Below are positions 7,995 to 16,851 of a DNA stretch of 32,429 nt, piece after piece. The notes beneath the pieces are model-generated. The model saw only the letters and a program-made list of their open reading frames with translations, did not search any database and was not told where the DNA came from. The position numbers were made by a program, and so were the translations under genes. The stretch spans positions 1-32,429 of the forward strand of contig ONPI01000002.1 in assembly GCA_900319685.1 (NCBI GenBank). Direction: 5' to 3'. Source of the stretch: an uncultured Bacteroidales bacterium. GTDB lineage: Bacteria > Bacteroidota > Bacteroidia > Bacteroidales > UBA932. Numbering within the stretch: position 1 is the first letter of the stretch; every line of letters starts with the position of its first letter.

Positions 7995-8888
7995 AGGCGC
8001 ATTTGCTCGGTCATTGTCCTCTGCTGGTGGGGGCGCTATCCGGCAGCGTTCCAGTTTGGAACCCTGGTCGGGGTCGAGGACCCCTGCTTCGACCAGGCTC
8101 CGGACCGACCATCCGTCACGGGCGGTGTTCTCCCTGTACAGGACGATTCCGTGCGCAGCCTCTTTCCCTATGTAAGGGTGGCTGGCCAGACGGGATTCCG
8201 GCAGGGTCCAAAGTTGAAAAGGCTCCGGTGGGCTCAAGGTTATCAAGTCCTTGAGCCCTTCGTATTTCTCCTCATCGAAATGCCAGATGTCCATGAGCTG
8301 CTCCTTGTATGAATATCCTCCCAGCTCACTGCGGTATGATACCATCTTCGCGGCGAAGAACTTCCCGATTCCCGGCAGGGTCTCGAATGTGGCCGAGTCA
8401 GCCTTGTTGATGTCTATCAAAGGGATGTCGATATATTCCTCAAGCCTCTTGAACACAGAGTCCGCCACTACGTATGACCTGGCGAAATCGCTCTTTCGCC
8501 GGAACCTTCCGCCTTTCCTGCGGTAGTTGTCTATGGACTGGGCCTGCTTCTCGCTGAATCCCAGGCGCATGAGGTCATCCACGCTCACCGTGTTGGGGTT
8601 GAATTTGAAACTCTCGTATCTGCGCGGAGAGTTGGCGCGGCGGATGGACTGGGCAGCGGCTGAATGCCTGGAATGCCGGATCTCCTGGACATCAATGCCC
8701 TGTTTTTTCGGAGAAGGATCGTTTAGATATACCGTGTCCGGGGCATCGTGATTGGCGATGATCCTCGCGACGGATGCCTTGTGGATGAACAGGGCGGCTT
8801 GGTAGCCGATTATCAGGAACAGCAGGGCCACTGCCCCGACTACAAAGGATGCTGACGGCCTGCGACCGTCGTCTTTCGAGTTTTTCAT
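7989..8888 (-). CDS. Membrane-anchored helix-hairpin-helix (ComEA-like) protein
   Basis: 299 aa. After a short basic N-terminus, residues about 14-35 form one transmembrane segment (VVGAVALLFLIIGYQAALFI). The outer part has repeated helix-hairpin-helix units: one around SVDDLMRLGFSEKQAQSIDNY, a clear one at INKADSATFETLPGIGKFFA with the GIGKxxA hairpin, and a weaker one near YIGKEAAHGIVLYR. Such domains bind DNA without sequence preference; ComEA-like proteins take part in DNA uptake, but most Bacteroidota members are uncharacterised. It is the last gene of a minus-strand run with rsmI (23 bases upstream). Its stop codon lies in the 3' arm of hairpin element copy 2. Confidence 0.85.
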   Translation of the reverse strand: MKNSKDDGRRPSASFVVGAVALLFLIIGYQAALFIHKASVARIIANHDAPDTVYLNDPSPKKQGIDVQEIRHSRHSAAAQSIRRANSPRRYESFKFNPNTVSVDDLMRLGFSEKQAQSIDNYRRKGGRFRRKSDFARSYVVADSVFKRLEEYIDIPLIDINKADSATFETLPGIGKFFAAKMVSYRSELGGYSYKEQLMDIWHFDEEKYEGLKDLITLSPPEPFQLWTLPESRLASHPYIGKEAAHGIVLYRENTARDGWSVRSLVEAGVLDPDQGSKLERCRIAPPPAEDNDRANAPD

Positions 8889-8911
8889 AATTCAGAGTAA
8901 GTTTGGTTTTA

Positions 8912-9601
8912 TCAGTGTTTCTTCTCAGGGGGAGCTCCGGCGACCACGATCACTATCTCTCCTTTCGGCTCGTGCTCCTGGAACCAGGCCTGCACCTCGG
9001 TCAGTGTGCCTCTGCGGTGCTCTTCGTGGACCTTGGATATCTCCCTTGCCACCGAACACTCGCGGTCGGGGCCGAAGTACTCGGCGAACTGTCCCAATGT
9101 CTTGACGAGCCGGTAAGGTGATTCGTAGAATACCATGGTCCTGCTCTCGGATGCAAGCGTCTTCAACAATGTCTGGCGGCCTTTCTTGACCGGAAGGAAT
9201 CCCTCGAAGCAGAAGCGGTCGCATGGGAGTCCGGATGAAACGATCGCCGGGATGCATGCTGTCGATCCCGGAAGCGTCTGTATCTCTATCCCTTCTGCCG
9301 CACAGGTGCGGACCAGGAGGAATCCGGGGTCGGAGATGCCCGGAGTTCCGGCATCGCTGATCAGGGCTACGTTCAAGCCTCCCAGAATCCGTTCCTTGAT
9401 CATCTCCACGGTTTGGTGCTCGTTGAATTTGTGGTGGGACTGGAGCTTGCCGTGTATGTCGTAATGGTGTAGGAGCACGCTGCTGGTCCTGGTGTCTTCC
9501 GCCAGGATCAGGTCGGCCTCCTTAAGCACGCGGATTGCGCGGAAAGTCATGTCCTCAAGGTTGCCGACAGGGGTTGGGACTATGTAAAGTATCCCTGGCA
9601 T
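8912..9601 (-). CDS. rsmI: 16S rRNA (cytidine1402-2'-O)-methyltransferase
   Basis: 229 aa. It methylates the ribose of C1402 in the decoding centre of 16S rRNA, using S-adenosylmethionine. The family signatures are clear: IVPTPVGNLEDMTFRA at the N-terminus, AEDTRTS near residue 35, and the DAGTPGISDPG loop. The C-terminal GEIVIVVAGAPPE is also typical. Only 4 bases separate it from the upstream conserved unknown gene (9606-10235), and the helix-hairpin-helix gene follows, so the three probably form one operon. Confidence 0.95.
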   Translation of the reverse strand: MPGILYIVPTPVGNLEDMTFRAIRVLKEADLILAEDTRTSSVLLHHYDIHGKLQSHHKFNEHQTVEMIKERILGGLNVALISDAGTPGISDPGFLLVRTCAAEGIEIQTLPGSTACIPAIVSSGLPCDRFCFEGFLPVKKGRQTLLKTLASESRTMVFYESPYRLVKTLGQFAEYFGPDRECSVAREISKVHEEHRRGTLTEVQAWFQEHEPKGEIVIVVAGAPPEKKH

Positions 9602-9605
9602 GGCA

Positions 9606-10235
9606 TTATCTGAGCTTCCTTCGTACAGCCATCATCAGCCTGTAAACCGGTTCGGAATCCATGTCCCAGTCCGGGAAGTTGGCCTTGATGTATGCTGTCG
9701 CTTCATCGAGTGTCTGCATGCCGTTGAACGCGGAGATGGTGTCCTGGAAAAGCATAGGATCCTCTCCGAAAAGGACGTTGATCAGCAGGACCCTGTCGTT
9801 GAGGGATATGGCGCTGATCACGTTCTTGACAGCTGAGCCGGGGCGGTCGATCCTCCATGCCTGCCTCTCGGCCAGGACATCCATCACGGCCGTGTCTGCC
9901 TTGGCTGTGTCCAGGATCGGCTTGGCGGTTTCAACGGGTTCTTCTTCGGGAATATCTATGTCCGAGATCGAAAGGTCGATCGGCTCCTGCGGGATGTCGT
10001 CCATCACATCGACAGGTTCAGGCTCTTCTGCCGGCACCGGCTCTTCGACCGGAGCGGGCTCCTCAACAGGTTCCGGCTCTGCCGTCACCTCAGGCTCAAC
10101 CATGGCCTCGGGCTCTTCTGCCACTGCCGGTTCCAGAATGGCTTTTACCTCATATTCAAGAGCTTCCAGCTCCTCTCTGATGCTGTCGATCCTTCCCAGG
10201 ATAGCGGAAAGAGTTTTCTCGTCGATGTTTCCCAT
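9606..10235 (-). CDS. Conserved Bacteroidota-type protein with Pro/Glu-rich linker
   Basis: 209 aa from the ATG at 10235 (MGNIDEKTL), preferred to 10274 because the likely -7 box at 10272-10279 lies at that upstream ATG. Three parts are visible: an N-terminal helix of coiled-coil type (about residues 1-32), a long acidic linker built from EEPxP-like repeats (about 35-105), and a compact C-terminal domain (about 130-209) starting VKNVISAISLNDRVLLINVLFG and ending VRRKLR. The C-terminal domain resembles short conserved domains in unannotated Bacteroidota proteins, but I know no function. No signal peptide or membrane segment, so probably cytosolic. First gene of the run with rsmI. Confidence 0.8.
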   Translation of the reverse strand: MGNIDEKTLSAILGRIDSIREELEALEYEVKAILEPAVAEEPEAMVEPEVTAEPEPVEEPAPVEEPVPAEEPEPVDVMDDIPQEPIDLSISDIDIPEEEPVETAKPILDTAKADTAVMDVLAERQAWRIDRPGSAVKNVISAISLNDRVLLINVLFGEDPMLFQDTISAFNGMQTLDEATAYIKANFPDWDMDSEPVYRLMMAVRRKLR

Positions 10236-10243
10236 AAAAATGC

Positions 10244-10251
10244 TATCTTTG
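10244..10251 (+). promoter_or_regulatory. -7 box of tdk
   Basis: TATCTTTG matches TAnnTTTG exactly, 32 bases before the tdk ATG. No good -33 TTTG is found. It lies 20 bases from the -7 box of the opposite gene, so the two transcripts would overlap at their 5' ends. Confidence 0.5.
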
Positions 10252-10271
10252 TGAGAGTATTGATATTTCAA

Positions 10272-10279
10272 CAAATTTA
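10272..10279 (-). promoter_or_regulatory. -7 box of the unknown gene-rsmI operon
   Basis: TAAATTTG on the minus strand matches TAnnTTTG exactly, giving a leader of about 30 bases to the ATG at 10235. Its upstream half would include the 17-bp palindrome over the tdk start codon. Confidence 0.45.
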
Positions 10280-10283
10280 AGAA

Positions 10284-10300
10284 ATGTTTTCAGAAAACAT
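10284..10300. promoter_or_regulatory. 17-bp perfect palindrome over the tdk start codon
   Basis: ATGTTTTC-A-GAAAACAT is a perfect 8+1+8 palindrome that begins with the tdk ATG. It falls between the -7 and the expected -33 region of the opposing promoter. It could be a repressor site for both genes, or a small hairpin that covers the tdk start codon in mRNA. Confidence 0.4.
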
Positions 10301-10880
10301 AAAAAAAGCAGGGGAGATAGAGGTCATCTGCGGCTCTATGTTCTCAGGCAAGACCGAGGAGTTGATCCGCAGGATCAGAAGGGCGAAGTTCGCCAATCTC
10401 AAGATCGAAATCTTCAAGCCGACCATCGATACGAGGTATTCGGAGGATGATGTCGTATCCCATGATTTCCACAAGATCCCTTGCCATGCCGTCAAGGATC
10501 CCCGGGATATGCTGAAGGTAGCCGACGATGTCCAGGTCATTGGTATTGACGAGGCCCAGTTCTATGACATGTCCCTTGTCGATGTTGCCAAGGAACTGGC
10601 GGACAGGGGGAAGAGGGTGATCATAGCCGGGCTTGACACCGACTACTTGGGCAAGCCTTTCGGTCCCATGCCTTATCTGATGGCAATCGCCGAAGAAGTA
10701 CGTAAGGTCCATGCCATATGTGTCAACTGCGGCAATCTGGCCAACCACTCACACCGGCTCGCGCACAGTACCGAACTGGTGGTCCTTGGAGAGAAGGATG
10801 CATACGAGCCGCTTTGCCGTGACTGTTACAACAAGGTGATGGCTGCCGAGAGGGCTGCTGCTGAGGCCGCCCAGAAGTGA
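10284..10880 (+). CDS. tdk: Thymidine kinase
   Basis: 198 aa, the normal length for the type II (bacterial/cytosolic) enzyme that phosphorylates thymidine with ATP in nucleotide salvage. Seen: P-loop GSMFSGKT (17-24), the DEAQF motif (89-93) carrying the catalytic Glu and Walker B Asp, the lasso region, and four zinc ligands in CVNC and CRDC near the C-terminus. The last residues are an Ala/Glu-rich tail. The stop TGA overlaps the ATG of xerD (TGATG at 10878-10882), so translation is probably coupled. A 17-bp palindrome covers the start codon. Confidence 0.97.
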   Translation: MFSENIKKAGEIEVICGSMFSGKTEELIRRIRRAKFANLKIEIFKPTIDTRYSEDDVVSHDFHKIPCHAVKDPRDMLKVADDVQVIGIDEAQFYDMSLVDVAKELADRGKRVIIAGLDTDYLGKPFGPMPYLMAIAEEVRKVHAICVNCGNLANHSHRLAHSTELVVLGEKDAYEPLCRDCYNKVMAAERAAAEAAQK

Positions 10881-11755
10881 TGGACCTGACCTCGAAAATA
10901 CTCAGTGATTATTCCTACTATCTGAAGATAGAGCGGGCGATGTCTCCGAATACCGTCACTTCGTATTCAACTGACATCCGCGAGTTCTTCGATGCCACGA
11001 CGGCACTTCCTGCAGAGGTTACCACGCAGGATATTATTGATTATCTGGCTGCTAAGGACAAGCTCTCGAAACGGTCGCAGGCCCGGCTTCTGAGTTCGCT
11101 GCGTTCTTTCTTCGACTGGCTTGTCGCAGAAGGGGAGAGGAAAGACAACCCTTGCGAAACTGTGGATTCCCCGAAACTGGGCAGGTACCTTCCGGAAGTC
11201 CTTTCGGTCGATGAGGTCACTTCGATCATGGAATCGGTGGACCTTTCTTCCTGGAACGGAAAACGTGACAGGGCGATACTGGAGGTCCTTTACGGTTGCG
11301 GCCTGAGAGTCTCAGAGGCGGTGAACCTGAAGATATCCCATGTCTATCTGGAAGAAGGTTTCGTCCAGGTGGTCGGAAAGGGCAATAAGGAGCGCCTTGT
11401 ACCGATAGGGGAGATCGCCGTGGACGCTATCAGGTGTTACCTCGGGGCAAGGCCGGACCCGGCCGAGCCGAAATACGACGACATACTGTTCCTGAACCGG
11501 TTCGGAAAGAGCCTCAGCAGGGTGGCGATGTTCAATATGGTGAAGAAGCAGGCCATGATTGCTGGGATCCGTAAGGAGATATCACCGCATACGTTCCGTC
11601 ATTCATTCGCCACGCATCTGATAGAGAATGGAGCCGACCTGCGGGTCGTCCAGGAAATGCTCGGACACGAAAGCATCCTCACAACCGAGATTTACACGCA
11701 CATCGACTCCTCCACTTGGCAGCGGGCCATCCTCGAATACCATCCGAGGAAATAA
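10880..11755 (+). CDS. xerD: Tyrosine recombinase XerD-like
   Basis: 291 aa from the ATG at 10880, which overlaps the tdk stop; a GTG at 10877 is one codon longer. XerC/XerD resolve chromosome dimers at dif during division. The N-terminal core-binding domain (about 1-100) is followed by the catalytic domain with all residues in place: Arg143 in GLRVSE, Lys167 in VVGKGNKER, His237-x-x-Arg240 in HTFRHSF, His263 in LGHESI and nucleophile Tyr272 in EIYTHI. Whether it is XerC or XerD cannot be settled from one copy; the C-terminal pattern and Bacteroidota usage favour XerD. No integrase-type extra domains, so a housekeeping enzyme. It converges on recA with a 7-base gap. Confidence 0.9.
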   Translation: MDLTSKILSDYSYYLKIERAMSPNTVTSYSTDIREFFDATTALPAEVTTQDIIDYLAAKDKLSKRSQARLLSSLRSFFDWLVAEGERKDNPCETVDSPKLGRYLPEVLSVDEVTSIMESVDLSSWNGKRDRAILEVLYGCGLRVSEAVNLKISHVYLEEGFVQVVGKGNKERLVPIGEIAVDAIRCYLGARPDPAEPKYDDILFLNRFGKSLSRVAMFNMVKKQAMIAGIRKEISPHTFRHSFATHLIENGADLRVVQEMLGHESILTTEIYTHIDSSTWQRAILEYHPRK

Positions 11756-11762
11756 CTCACTG

Positions 11763-12791
11763 TCAGTCTTTTACATTCTTGAGGGCTTCCTTGATTCTGC
11801 CCTCGATCTCTTCGCAGAGTTCCTTGTTGTCAGCAAGCAGTTGCTTGGTAGCTTCGCGTCCCTGGGCAAGTTTCTGGTCGTTGTAGCTGAACCAGCTTCC
11901 GCTCTTCTTGATCACGTCGTACTCGACTCCGAGGTCCACGATCTCTCCGGTGCGGGATATTCCCTGTCCATAGACGATGTCGAATTCCGCCTTCTTGAAA
12001 GGAGGCGCCATCTTGTTCTTGACCACCTTTACCCTGGTGCGGTTGCCGAGGGCTTCCTCGCCGTCCTTGAGCTGGGTGATTCGGCGGACGTCGATCCTGA
12101 CCGAAGCATAGAACTTCAGTGCGTTTCCGCCCGTTGTGGTCTCAGGATTGCCGAACATGATGCCGATCTTTTCACGCAGCTGGTTGATGAATATGCAGCA
12201 AGTGTTCGTCTTGGAAATGTTCGCGGTCAGTTTCCTGAGCGCCTGGCTCATGAGCCTTGCCTGGAGTCCGACCTTGTTGTCGCCCATCTCTCCCTCGATC
12301 TCAGCTTTAGGCGTAAGGGCGGCGACAGAGTCGATGACAACGATGTCGATAGCCCCCGAACGAATCAGGTTGTCAGCAATTTCGAGAGCCTGTTCGCCGT
12401 TGTCCGGCTGGGAAATCAGAAGGGTTTCCAGGTTTACTCCCAGTGCCTTAGCATAAGTCCTGTCGAATGCGTGTTCCGCGTCGATCATCGCAGCTATTCC
12501 GCCCGCTTTCTGGGCCTCTGCGATGGCGTGGATTGCAAGTGTCGTCTTTCCGCTGGACTCCGGACCGTAGATTTCTACTATCCTGCCTCTTGGGTATCCG
12601 CCGATGCCCAGGGCGTGGTCAAGCGCCACGGATCCGCTTGGAATGACTTGAACGTCCCATTGTGGCTGTTCTCCCAACTTCATGATCGTCCCTTTCCCGT
12701 AATCTTTCTCAATCTTGTCGATCGTGGCCTGCAGTGCCTTCAACTTGGCGGCATTGATGTCTGCGGCCTGTGCCTCTACCTCTTTTGCCAT
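11763..12791 (-). CDS. recA: Recombinase RecA
   Basis: 342 aa. It forms filaments on single-stranded DNA for homologous strand exchange and DNA damage response. The Walker A motif GPESSGKT is at 76-83; the fold then shows [10 protein letters not shown] (Walker B region) and the MSQALRKLT / [20 protein letters not shown] segments with DNA-binding loops L1 and L2. The C-terminal tail is short and mildly acidic. The promoter -7 box is at 12820-12827. The genes for its regulator RecX and for rlmN are on the other strand; recX is about 3.5 kb away rather than adjacent. Confidence 0.98.
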   Translation of the reverse strand: MAKEVEAQAADINAAKLKALQATIDKIEKDYGKGTIMKLGEQPQWDVQVIPSGSVALDHALGIGGYPRGRIVEIYGPESSGKTTLAIHAIAEAQKAGGIAAMIDAEHAFDRTYAKALGVNLETLLISQPDNGEQALEIADNLIRSGAIDIVVIDSVAALTPKAEIEGEMGDNKVGLQARLMSQALRKLTANISKTNTCCIFINQLREKIGIMFGNPETTTGGNALKFYASVRIDVRRITQLKDGEEALGNRTRVKVVKNKMAPPFKKAEFDIVYGQGISRTGEIVDLGVEYDVIKKSGSWFSYNDQKLAQGREATKQLLADNKELCEEIEGRIKEALKNVKD

Positions 12792-12819
12792 AATGATATT
12801 CAGTTTATATGTTCACAAA

Positions 12820-12827
12820 CAAAGATA
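12820..12827 (-). promoter_or_regulatory. -7 box of recA
   Basis: TATCTTTG on the minus strand, an exact TAnnTTTG match, about 29 bases before the recA ATG. I see no -33 TTTG at the right distance and no obvious SOS-box palindrome. Confidence 0.5.
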
Positions 12828-12861
12828 TTAAGTTTTCCTCAATTCTGACATTATTTTTCAC

Positions 12862-12869
12862 TAATTTTG
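12862..12869 (+). promoter_or_regulatory. -7 box of rlmN
   Basis: TAATTTTG, exact TAnnTTTG match. Transcription would begin at about 12873-12877, at or just after the GTG at 12874, which supports the ATG at 12886 as the real rlmN start. Confidence 0.5.
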
Positions 12870-12885
12870 CCAAGTGACTCAAAAC

Positions 12886-13926
12886 ATGAAAACGATGCGG
12901 GAAACACTCCTCGGAAAAACCCCTGAAGAACTCAAGGAACTCGCCCTCGGGCTTGGCCTTCCGGCTTTCACCGGAAAGCAGATCGCCCGCTGGATGTACG
13001 TCCGGAAGGTATGCGACATCGACTCGATGACGGATATTTCCAAGGCAGGAAGGGAAAAGCTGAAGGAGGCTTGTGAAGTAGGGCTGATCAGGCCGTCCGG
13101 ATGCCAGGTTTCCCGGGACGGTACAAAGAAGTACCTGTTCCCTTTGGGGGAGGGCGATGCGGTCGAAGCGGTAATGATTCCGGATGATGACCGCAAGACG
13201 CTTTGTGTCTCTTCCCAGGCGGGTTGCCGCATGGGCTGCAAGTTCTGCATGACGGGGCGTCAGGGATTCCACGGCCATCTCACAGTGGCCGGTATACTGT
13301 CCCAGTTCCTGTCGGTCGATGAGGCTGATGAGCTTACGAACGCCGTTTTCATGGGAATGGGTGAGCCTTTGGACAACTGGAGTGCCGTAAGCCGTGCGAT
13401 CGAAGTGCTCACGGCGGACTGGGGTTTCGCCTGGAGCCCGAAGCGCATAACCCTATCGACTATCGGAGTACTCCCGGAGATGAAGAAGTTCCTGGATACT
13501 ACTCGTTGTCATCTGGCGGTCAGCCTTCACAATCCGTTCCCGGACGAACGCGCTGCCATCATGCCGGTTCAGAAAGCCTGGCCGCTGCAGGATGTTATCG
13601 ACCTGATAAGGCAATATGACTTCACAGGCCAGCGCCGAGTGAGTTTCGAGTATATAATGTTTGCCGGGCTGAATGACGATAAACGGCATGCGGATGCCCT
13701 GTACAGGCTCCTCAGGGGCCTGGAATGCCGGGTAAACCTTATCCGTTTCCATAAGATTCCGGATGCTCCGTTCGAAACATCCCCACAGGTCATGATGGAG
13801 ATTTTCAGGGACCGGTTGTCAAACCACGGGATAACCTGCACGATCAGGGCATCCCGGGGAGAAGACATCCTTGCCGCTTGCGGGATGCTTGCCGGAGAAC
13901 ACAGGAAGAAAGATAAACCTGATTGA
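12886..13926 (+). CDS. rlmN: 23S rRNA (adenine2503-C2)-methyltransferase, radical SAM
   Basis: 346 aa. It methylates A2503 of 23S rRNA (and A37 of some tRNAs) through a radical SAM mechanism. The cluster motif CRMGCKFC gives Cys114, Cys118 and Cys121; MGMGEPLDNW is the family's SAM-binding GEP-type motif; the second catalytic Cys is in AACGML near the C-terminus, and RASRGEDI just before it is typical. The start at 12886 is chosen because the alternative GTG at 12874 sits at the predicted transcription start. The patatin gene begins 4 bases after the stop, so an operon is likely. Confidence 0.95.
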   Translation: MKTMRETLLGKTPEELKELALGLGLPAFTGKQIARWMYVRKVCDIDSMTDISKAGREKLKEACEVGLIRPSGCQVSRDGTKKYLFPLGEGDAVEAVMIPDDDRKTLCVSSQAGCRMGCKFCMTGRQGFHGHLTVAGILSQFLSVDEADELTNAVFMGMGEPLDNWSAVSRAIEVLTADWGFAWSPKRITLSTIGVLPEMKKFLDTTRCHLAVSLHNPFPDERAAIMPVQKAWPLQDVIDLIRQYDFTGQRRVSFEYIMFAGLNDDKRHADALYRLLRGLECRVNLIRFHKIPDAPFETSPQVMMEIFRDRLSNHGITCTIRASRGEDILAACGMLAGEHRKKDKPD

Positions 13927-13930
13927 AACT

Positions 13931-16351
13931 ATGAACACTTTTATCGGAAAGATCGCGATTCCGGCCATCGCTTTGTTCGCTGCCATTCACGCAGGCTATT
14001 CCCAACCTGCGCATGCTCAGCTTGATGCCGAACGTGAGGCAAGGGACTTGCGTGTCGAGGTGATCCGGGCGAAGATGGATTCCATCCGCCGGGTGCGCAA
14101 GAGACCGACCGTCGCTTTGGTGCTAAGCGGGGGAGGAGCCAAAGGCTCCGCCCATGTCGGAGTCATCAGATACCTGGAATCCATAGGAATGCCGGTAGAT
14201 ATGGTGATGGGTACCAGCATGGGTGGCCTTGTGGGCGGCATATATGCCCTGGGATACAACGCCGGACAGCTGGACAGCCTGATCAGGTCGATCGACTGGG
14301 ACATGGCTCTCTCGGACAAGGTCCCACGAGAATACCTTTCATATTCCACCGTCAAGTACAAGGAGAAATACGTCCTGTCGTTCCCGTTCTTCTACGACAG
14401 GGACGAGTTCATGCACCAGAGGGAAGACGAACTCCAGTATCCTCACCGTTCCAGGGAGATCCACCTCGGCGCGGGCAAGGAAGATGCTTCCGGTCTTGTC
14501 AGGGACAACCTCCTGGGCAGCCTTCCTTCCGGAATGGTTTACGGGCAGAATGTCAACAACATATTCAGTTCCCTTTCGGTCGGCTACCAGGATGAGATTG
14601 ATTTCTACAAGGATCTGCCGATTCCTTTCCTCTGCGTGGCGACCGACCTGGTGACGGGAACCGCCAAGATCTGGACCAAGGGCAAGCTGAACACAGCCCT
14701 CCGGTCCACCATGTCCATCCCGGGGCTCTTTACGCCGGTGAAGGTGGGTGGAATGGTGCTGGTCGACGGTGGGATGCGCAACAATTATCCGACCGACCTG
14801 GCCAAGAAATGCGGTGCGGACATCGTGATAGGAGTCGACCTGTCCAGTGGATATAAGGGCTATGCCGACATCAACAACATCGGCGACGTGATCAATACCA
14901 GCATCGACATGATGGGAAGGACGTCGTTCGAGAAGAACCAGGACCTTCCAGACGTAAGCATCAAGCCGGACCTCCATGAATACGGAATGCTCAGCTTCGA
15001 TACTGAGAGTGTGGACTCGATAATCCACAGGGGATATGTGGCGGCACTGGAAAATGCCGTGATCCTGGATTCGCTCAAGAAGGTCGTCGGTCCGGATACC
15101 ACCAGCCTCCAGGATGAACCAGCTGATGACATCCGGAATACCAAGGTCATGGTTTCCGGAGTGGAAATAACCGGGGTCAGTGACAAGGAAAGCAGCTACC
15201 TGCACAACAAGATCAGGGTGGATGCGGGGACCAGGATGGGCAACACGGAGATAGAGAATGCAGTGGCCACCATCTTCGGTACGAATTCGTTCGACTACGT
15301 CAATTACGAGTTGTTGGGCGACTCCCAGCCGTACCGCCTGCGGTTCAACTGCAAGAAGGGGCCTATCAGCAAGGTGGGCGTGGGAGTGCGTTTCGACACC
15401 GAGGAAGTCGTGTCCGTGCTCCTGAACGTAGGATGGGGAGTCCACAAGTTGCAGGGATCCTCCTGGGACCTTACCGGCAAGATCGGAATCAGTCCTGCGG
15501 CTAACCTGACATATTCCTACGTGACCACCAGGGGGATGACGCTCAATTTCCTGACCGGCATCCGCCACACGGACAGGAATACTTTCGGCCTGGGTGCCAA
15601 CCGGTTCAGGATCAATTTCACAGATCTCAGGCAGGAGGTCTCCGCTTCGAACATAAAGTGGTCCAAGTTCTTCCTCAAGGCCGGCATCCGCAACGATTAT
15701 TTCAACATCGGTTCCCTTATGTCCGAACAGGTGATGCCGGATTATGATTCCAGGTACTTGAAGAACGATTTCGTCTCGGCCTTCGTGGATGCCAGGAACT
15801 ATTCGCTTGATGACGGTTATGTCCCGACTGAGGGCCATTCCGTGAATCTGTCATACCAGTGGGTGTTCGGAAGCTTCCCGCACCGGTTCGACAGTTTCCA
15901 TGCAATCCAGTTCGATGCCATGAAGGTACTTGGCAATGACGACATTGCATTCATCCCTTCCGTCAATGTCCGCTGCCTTCTCGGAGATGATATCCCGCTG
16001 CCGTTCACCAATACCATCGGCGGTACGATGGCAGGACGGTATTTCGACCAGCAGGTGCCATTCATCGGAATCAACTATTCAGCTGCTATGGACAGGGTTA
16101 TGGGTGTTTTCCGCATGGATGCCAGGAAAGAACTCTTCGAGAACAACTACTTGACATTGATCGGGAATTACGTGGCTGCCGCCAACAAACCTTCCGACTT
16201 CGTGGAATGGGGACCGGCAGTTTCTGATGCGTTGGGAATCGGTGCCGCATATACTTACAATACGATAGTCGGCCCGATCAGCTTCTATCTGCACTGGTCT
16301 TCGATGAGCAATAGGCTTGGAGCCTTCTTCTCCCTTGGATTCGATTTTTGA
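13931..16351 (+). CDS. Patatin-like phospholipase with outer-membrane beta-barrel
   Basis: 806 aa with a signal peptide ending near residue 29. The patatin domain (about 58-360) has the oxyanion loop GGGAKG (67-72), nucleophile elbow GTSMGG (94-99, Ser96) and the catalytic Asp in DGG (Asp279). A linker and POTRA-like segment (about 410-490) leads into a BamA/TamA-type barrel that ends SLGFDF with the terminal Phe typical of outer-membrane barrels. This layout matches PlpD-like (type Vd) proteins of other phyla and related Bacteroidota proteins. It probably hydrolyses acyl lipids; whether the patatin part stays in the periplasm or is exported is unknown. The ATG at 13931 is preferred to 13871, which lies inside rlmN and breaks the signal peptide. 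recX follows after one base. Confidence 0.9.
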   Translation: MNTFIGKIAIPAIALFAAIHAGYSQPAHAQLDAEREARDLRVEVIRAKMDSIRRVRKRPTVALVLSGGGAKGSAHVGVIRYLESIGMPVDMVMGTSMGGLVGGIYALGYNAGQLDSLIRSIDWDMALSDKVPREYLSYSTVKYKEKYVLSFPFFYDRDEFMHQREDELQYPHRSREIHLGAGKEDASGLVRDNLLGSLPSGMVYGQNVNNIFSSLSVGYQDEIDFYKDLPIPFLCVATDLVTGTAKIWTKGKLNTALRSTMSIPGLFTPVKVGGMVLVDGGMRNNYPTDLAKKCGADIVIGVDLSSGYKGYADINNIGDVINTSIDMMGRTSFEKNQDLPDVSIKPDLHEYGMLSFDTESVDSIIHRGYVAALENAVILDSLKKVVGPDTTSLQDEPADDIRNTKVMVSGVEITGVSDKESSYLHNKIRVDAGTRMGNTEIENAVATIFGTNSFDYVNYELLGDSQPYRLRFNCKKGPISKVGVGVRFDTEEVVSVLLNVGWGVHKLQGSSWDLTGKIGISPAANLTYSYVTTRGMTLNFLTGIRHTDRNTFGLGANRFRINFTDLRQEVSASNIKWSKFFLKAGIRNDYFNIGSLMSEQVMPDYDSRYLKNDFVSAFVDARNYSLDDGYVPTEGHSVNLSYQWVFGSFPHRFDSFHAIQFDAMKVLGNDDIAFIPSVNVRCLLGDDIPLPFTNTIGGTMAGRYFDQQVPFIGINYSAAMDRVMGVFRMDARKELFENNYLTLIGNYVAAANKPSDFVEWGPAVSDALGIGAAYTYNTIVGPISFYLHWSSMSNRLGAFFSLGFDF

Positions 16352-16352
16352 G

Positions 16353-16820
16353 ATGGAAGATTATCCGAAAGTTTTGAACCGTCTGCAGAACCAGTGCGCC
16401 AAGCGTGAATACTGCAGTTCCGACATCTACAAGAAAGCTTATTCCGCATTCGACGGAGACCGGGAACTTGCCCTGAAACTGGTGGAGAGCCTTGTGGCTG
16501 ACAAATTCGTGGACGATCTCAGATTTGCATCCGCATTCGCACGCGAAAAGTCTCGTCTGTCCGGTTGGGGAAAGGTCAAGATTTCATACATGCTGGCAGG
16601 TAAAGGCATTCCGAAGGATGTGGTGGACAAGGCATTGGAGGAGATTGACGAAGATGAAGCCCATCGGCGGATGGTGTCTGTCCTGGAGGCCAAGTACAAG
16701 ACCCTAGAGGGAGATCCGCAGGAGAAGTTCAAGTTGCTGAAGTTCGGCTTGACACGGGGATACGGCTACGACGAGATCGCTCCGGTGGTGGACGGGATTG
16801 TCAAACGCTCCAAGATTTAG
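16353..16820 (+). CDS. recX: Regulatory protein RecX
   Basis: 155 aa. RecX limits RecA filament growth. The family's helical repeats are visible: an N-terminal repeat with CAKREYCSSDIYKKAY, then the DDLRFASAFAREKSRLSGWGKVKISYML core, which is the most conserved part (DxxFAxxFVxxKx..G..KI...L), and a C-terminal third repeat ending in RGYGYDEIAPVVDGIVK. The start at 16353 is chosen because it begins one base after the patatin stop; the longer reading from 16317 lies wholly inside that gene. The purC promoter overlaps its last codons. Confidence 0.9.
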   Translation: MEDYPKVLNRLQNQCAKREYCSSDIYKKAYSAFDGDRELALKLVESLVADKFVDDLRFASAFAREKSRLSGWGKVKISYMLAGKGIPKDVVDKALEEIDEDEAHRRMVSVLEAKYKTLEGDPQEKFKLLKFGLTRGYGYDEIAPVVDGIVKRSKI

Positions 16821-16828
16821 TAACTTTG
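16798..16828 (+). promoter_or_regulatory. Promoter of purC
   Basis: TTG (16798-16800), 20 bases, then a perfect -7 box TAACTTTG (16821-16828), immediately after the recX stop. This gives a leader of about 20 bases before the ATG at 16852. Confidence 0.65.
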
Positions 16829-16851
16829 CATTTTAGTTTAACTAGTCAGAT

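Noticed and set aside
8130..8145. Third copy of the hairpin head (CCCTGTACAGG)
   Set aside because: Lies inside the helix-hairpin-helix coding region; only a short match, lacking the second mini-hairpin and the stem.
10880..11755. Integrase of a mobile element
   Set aside because: Length, domain layout and coupling to tdk fit a housekeeping Xer recombinase; no other mobility genes nearby.
14339..15838. 499-codon open frame antisense to the patatin-barrel gene
   Set aside because: Shadow of a real gene; low-complexity His/Asp/Val content and no recognisable domain.
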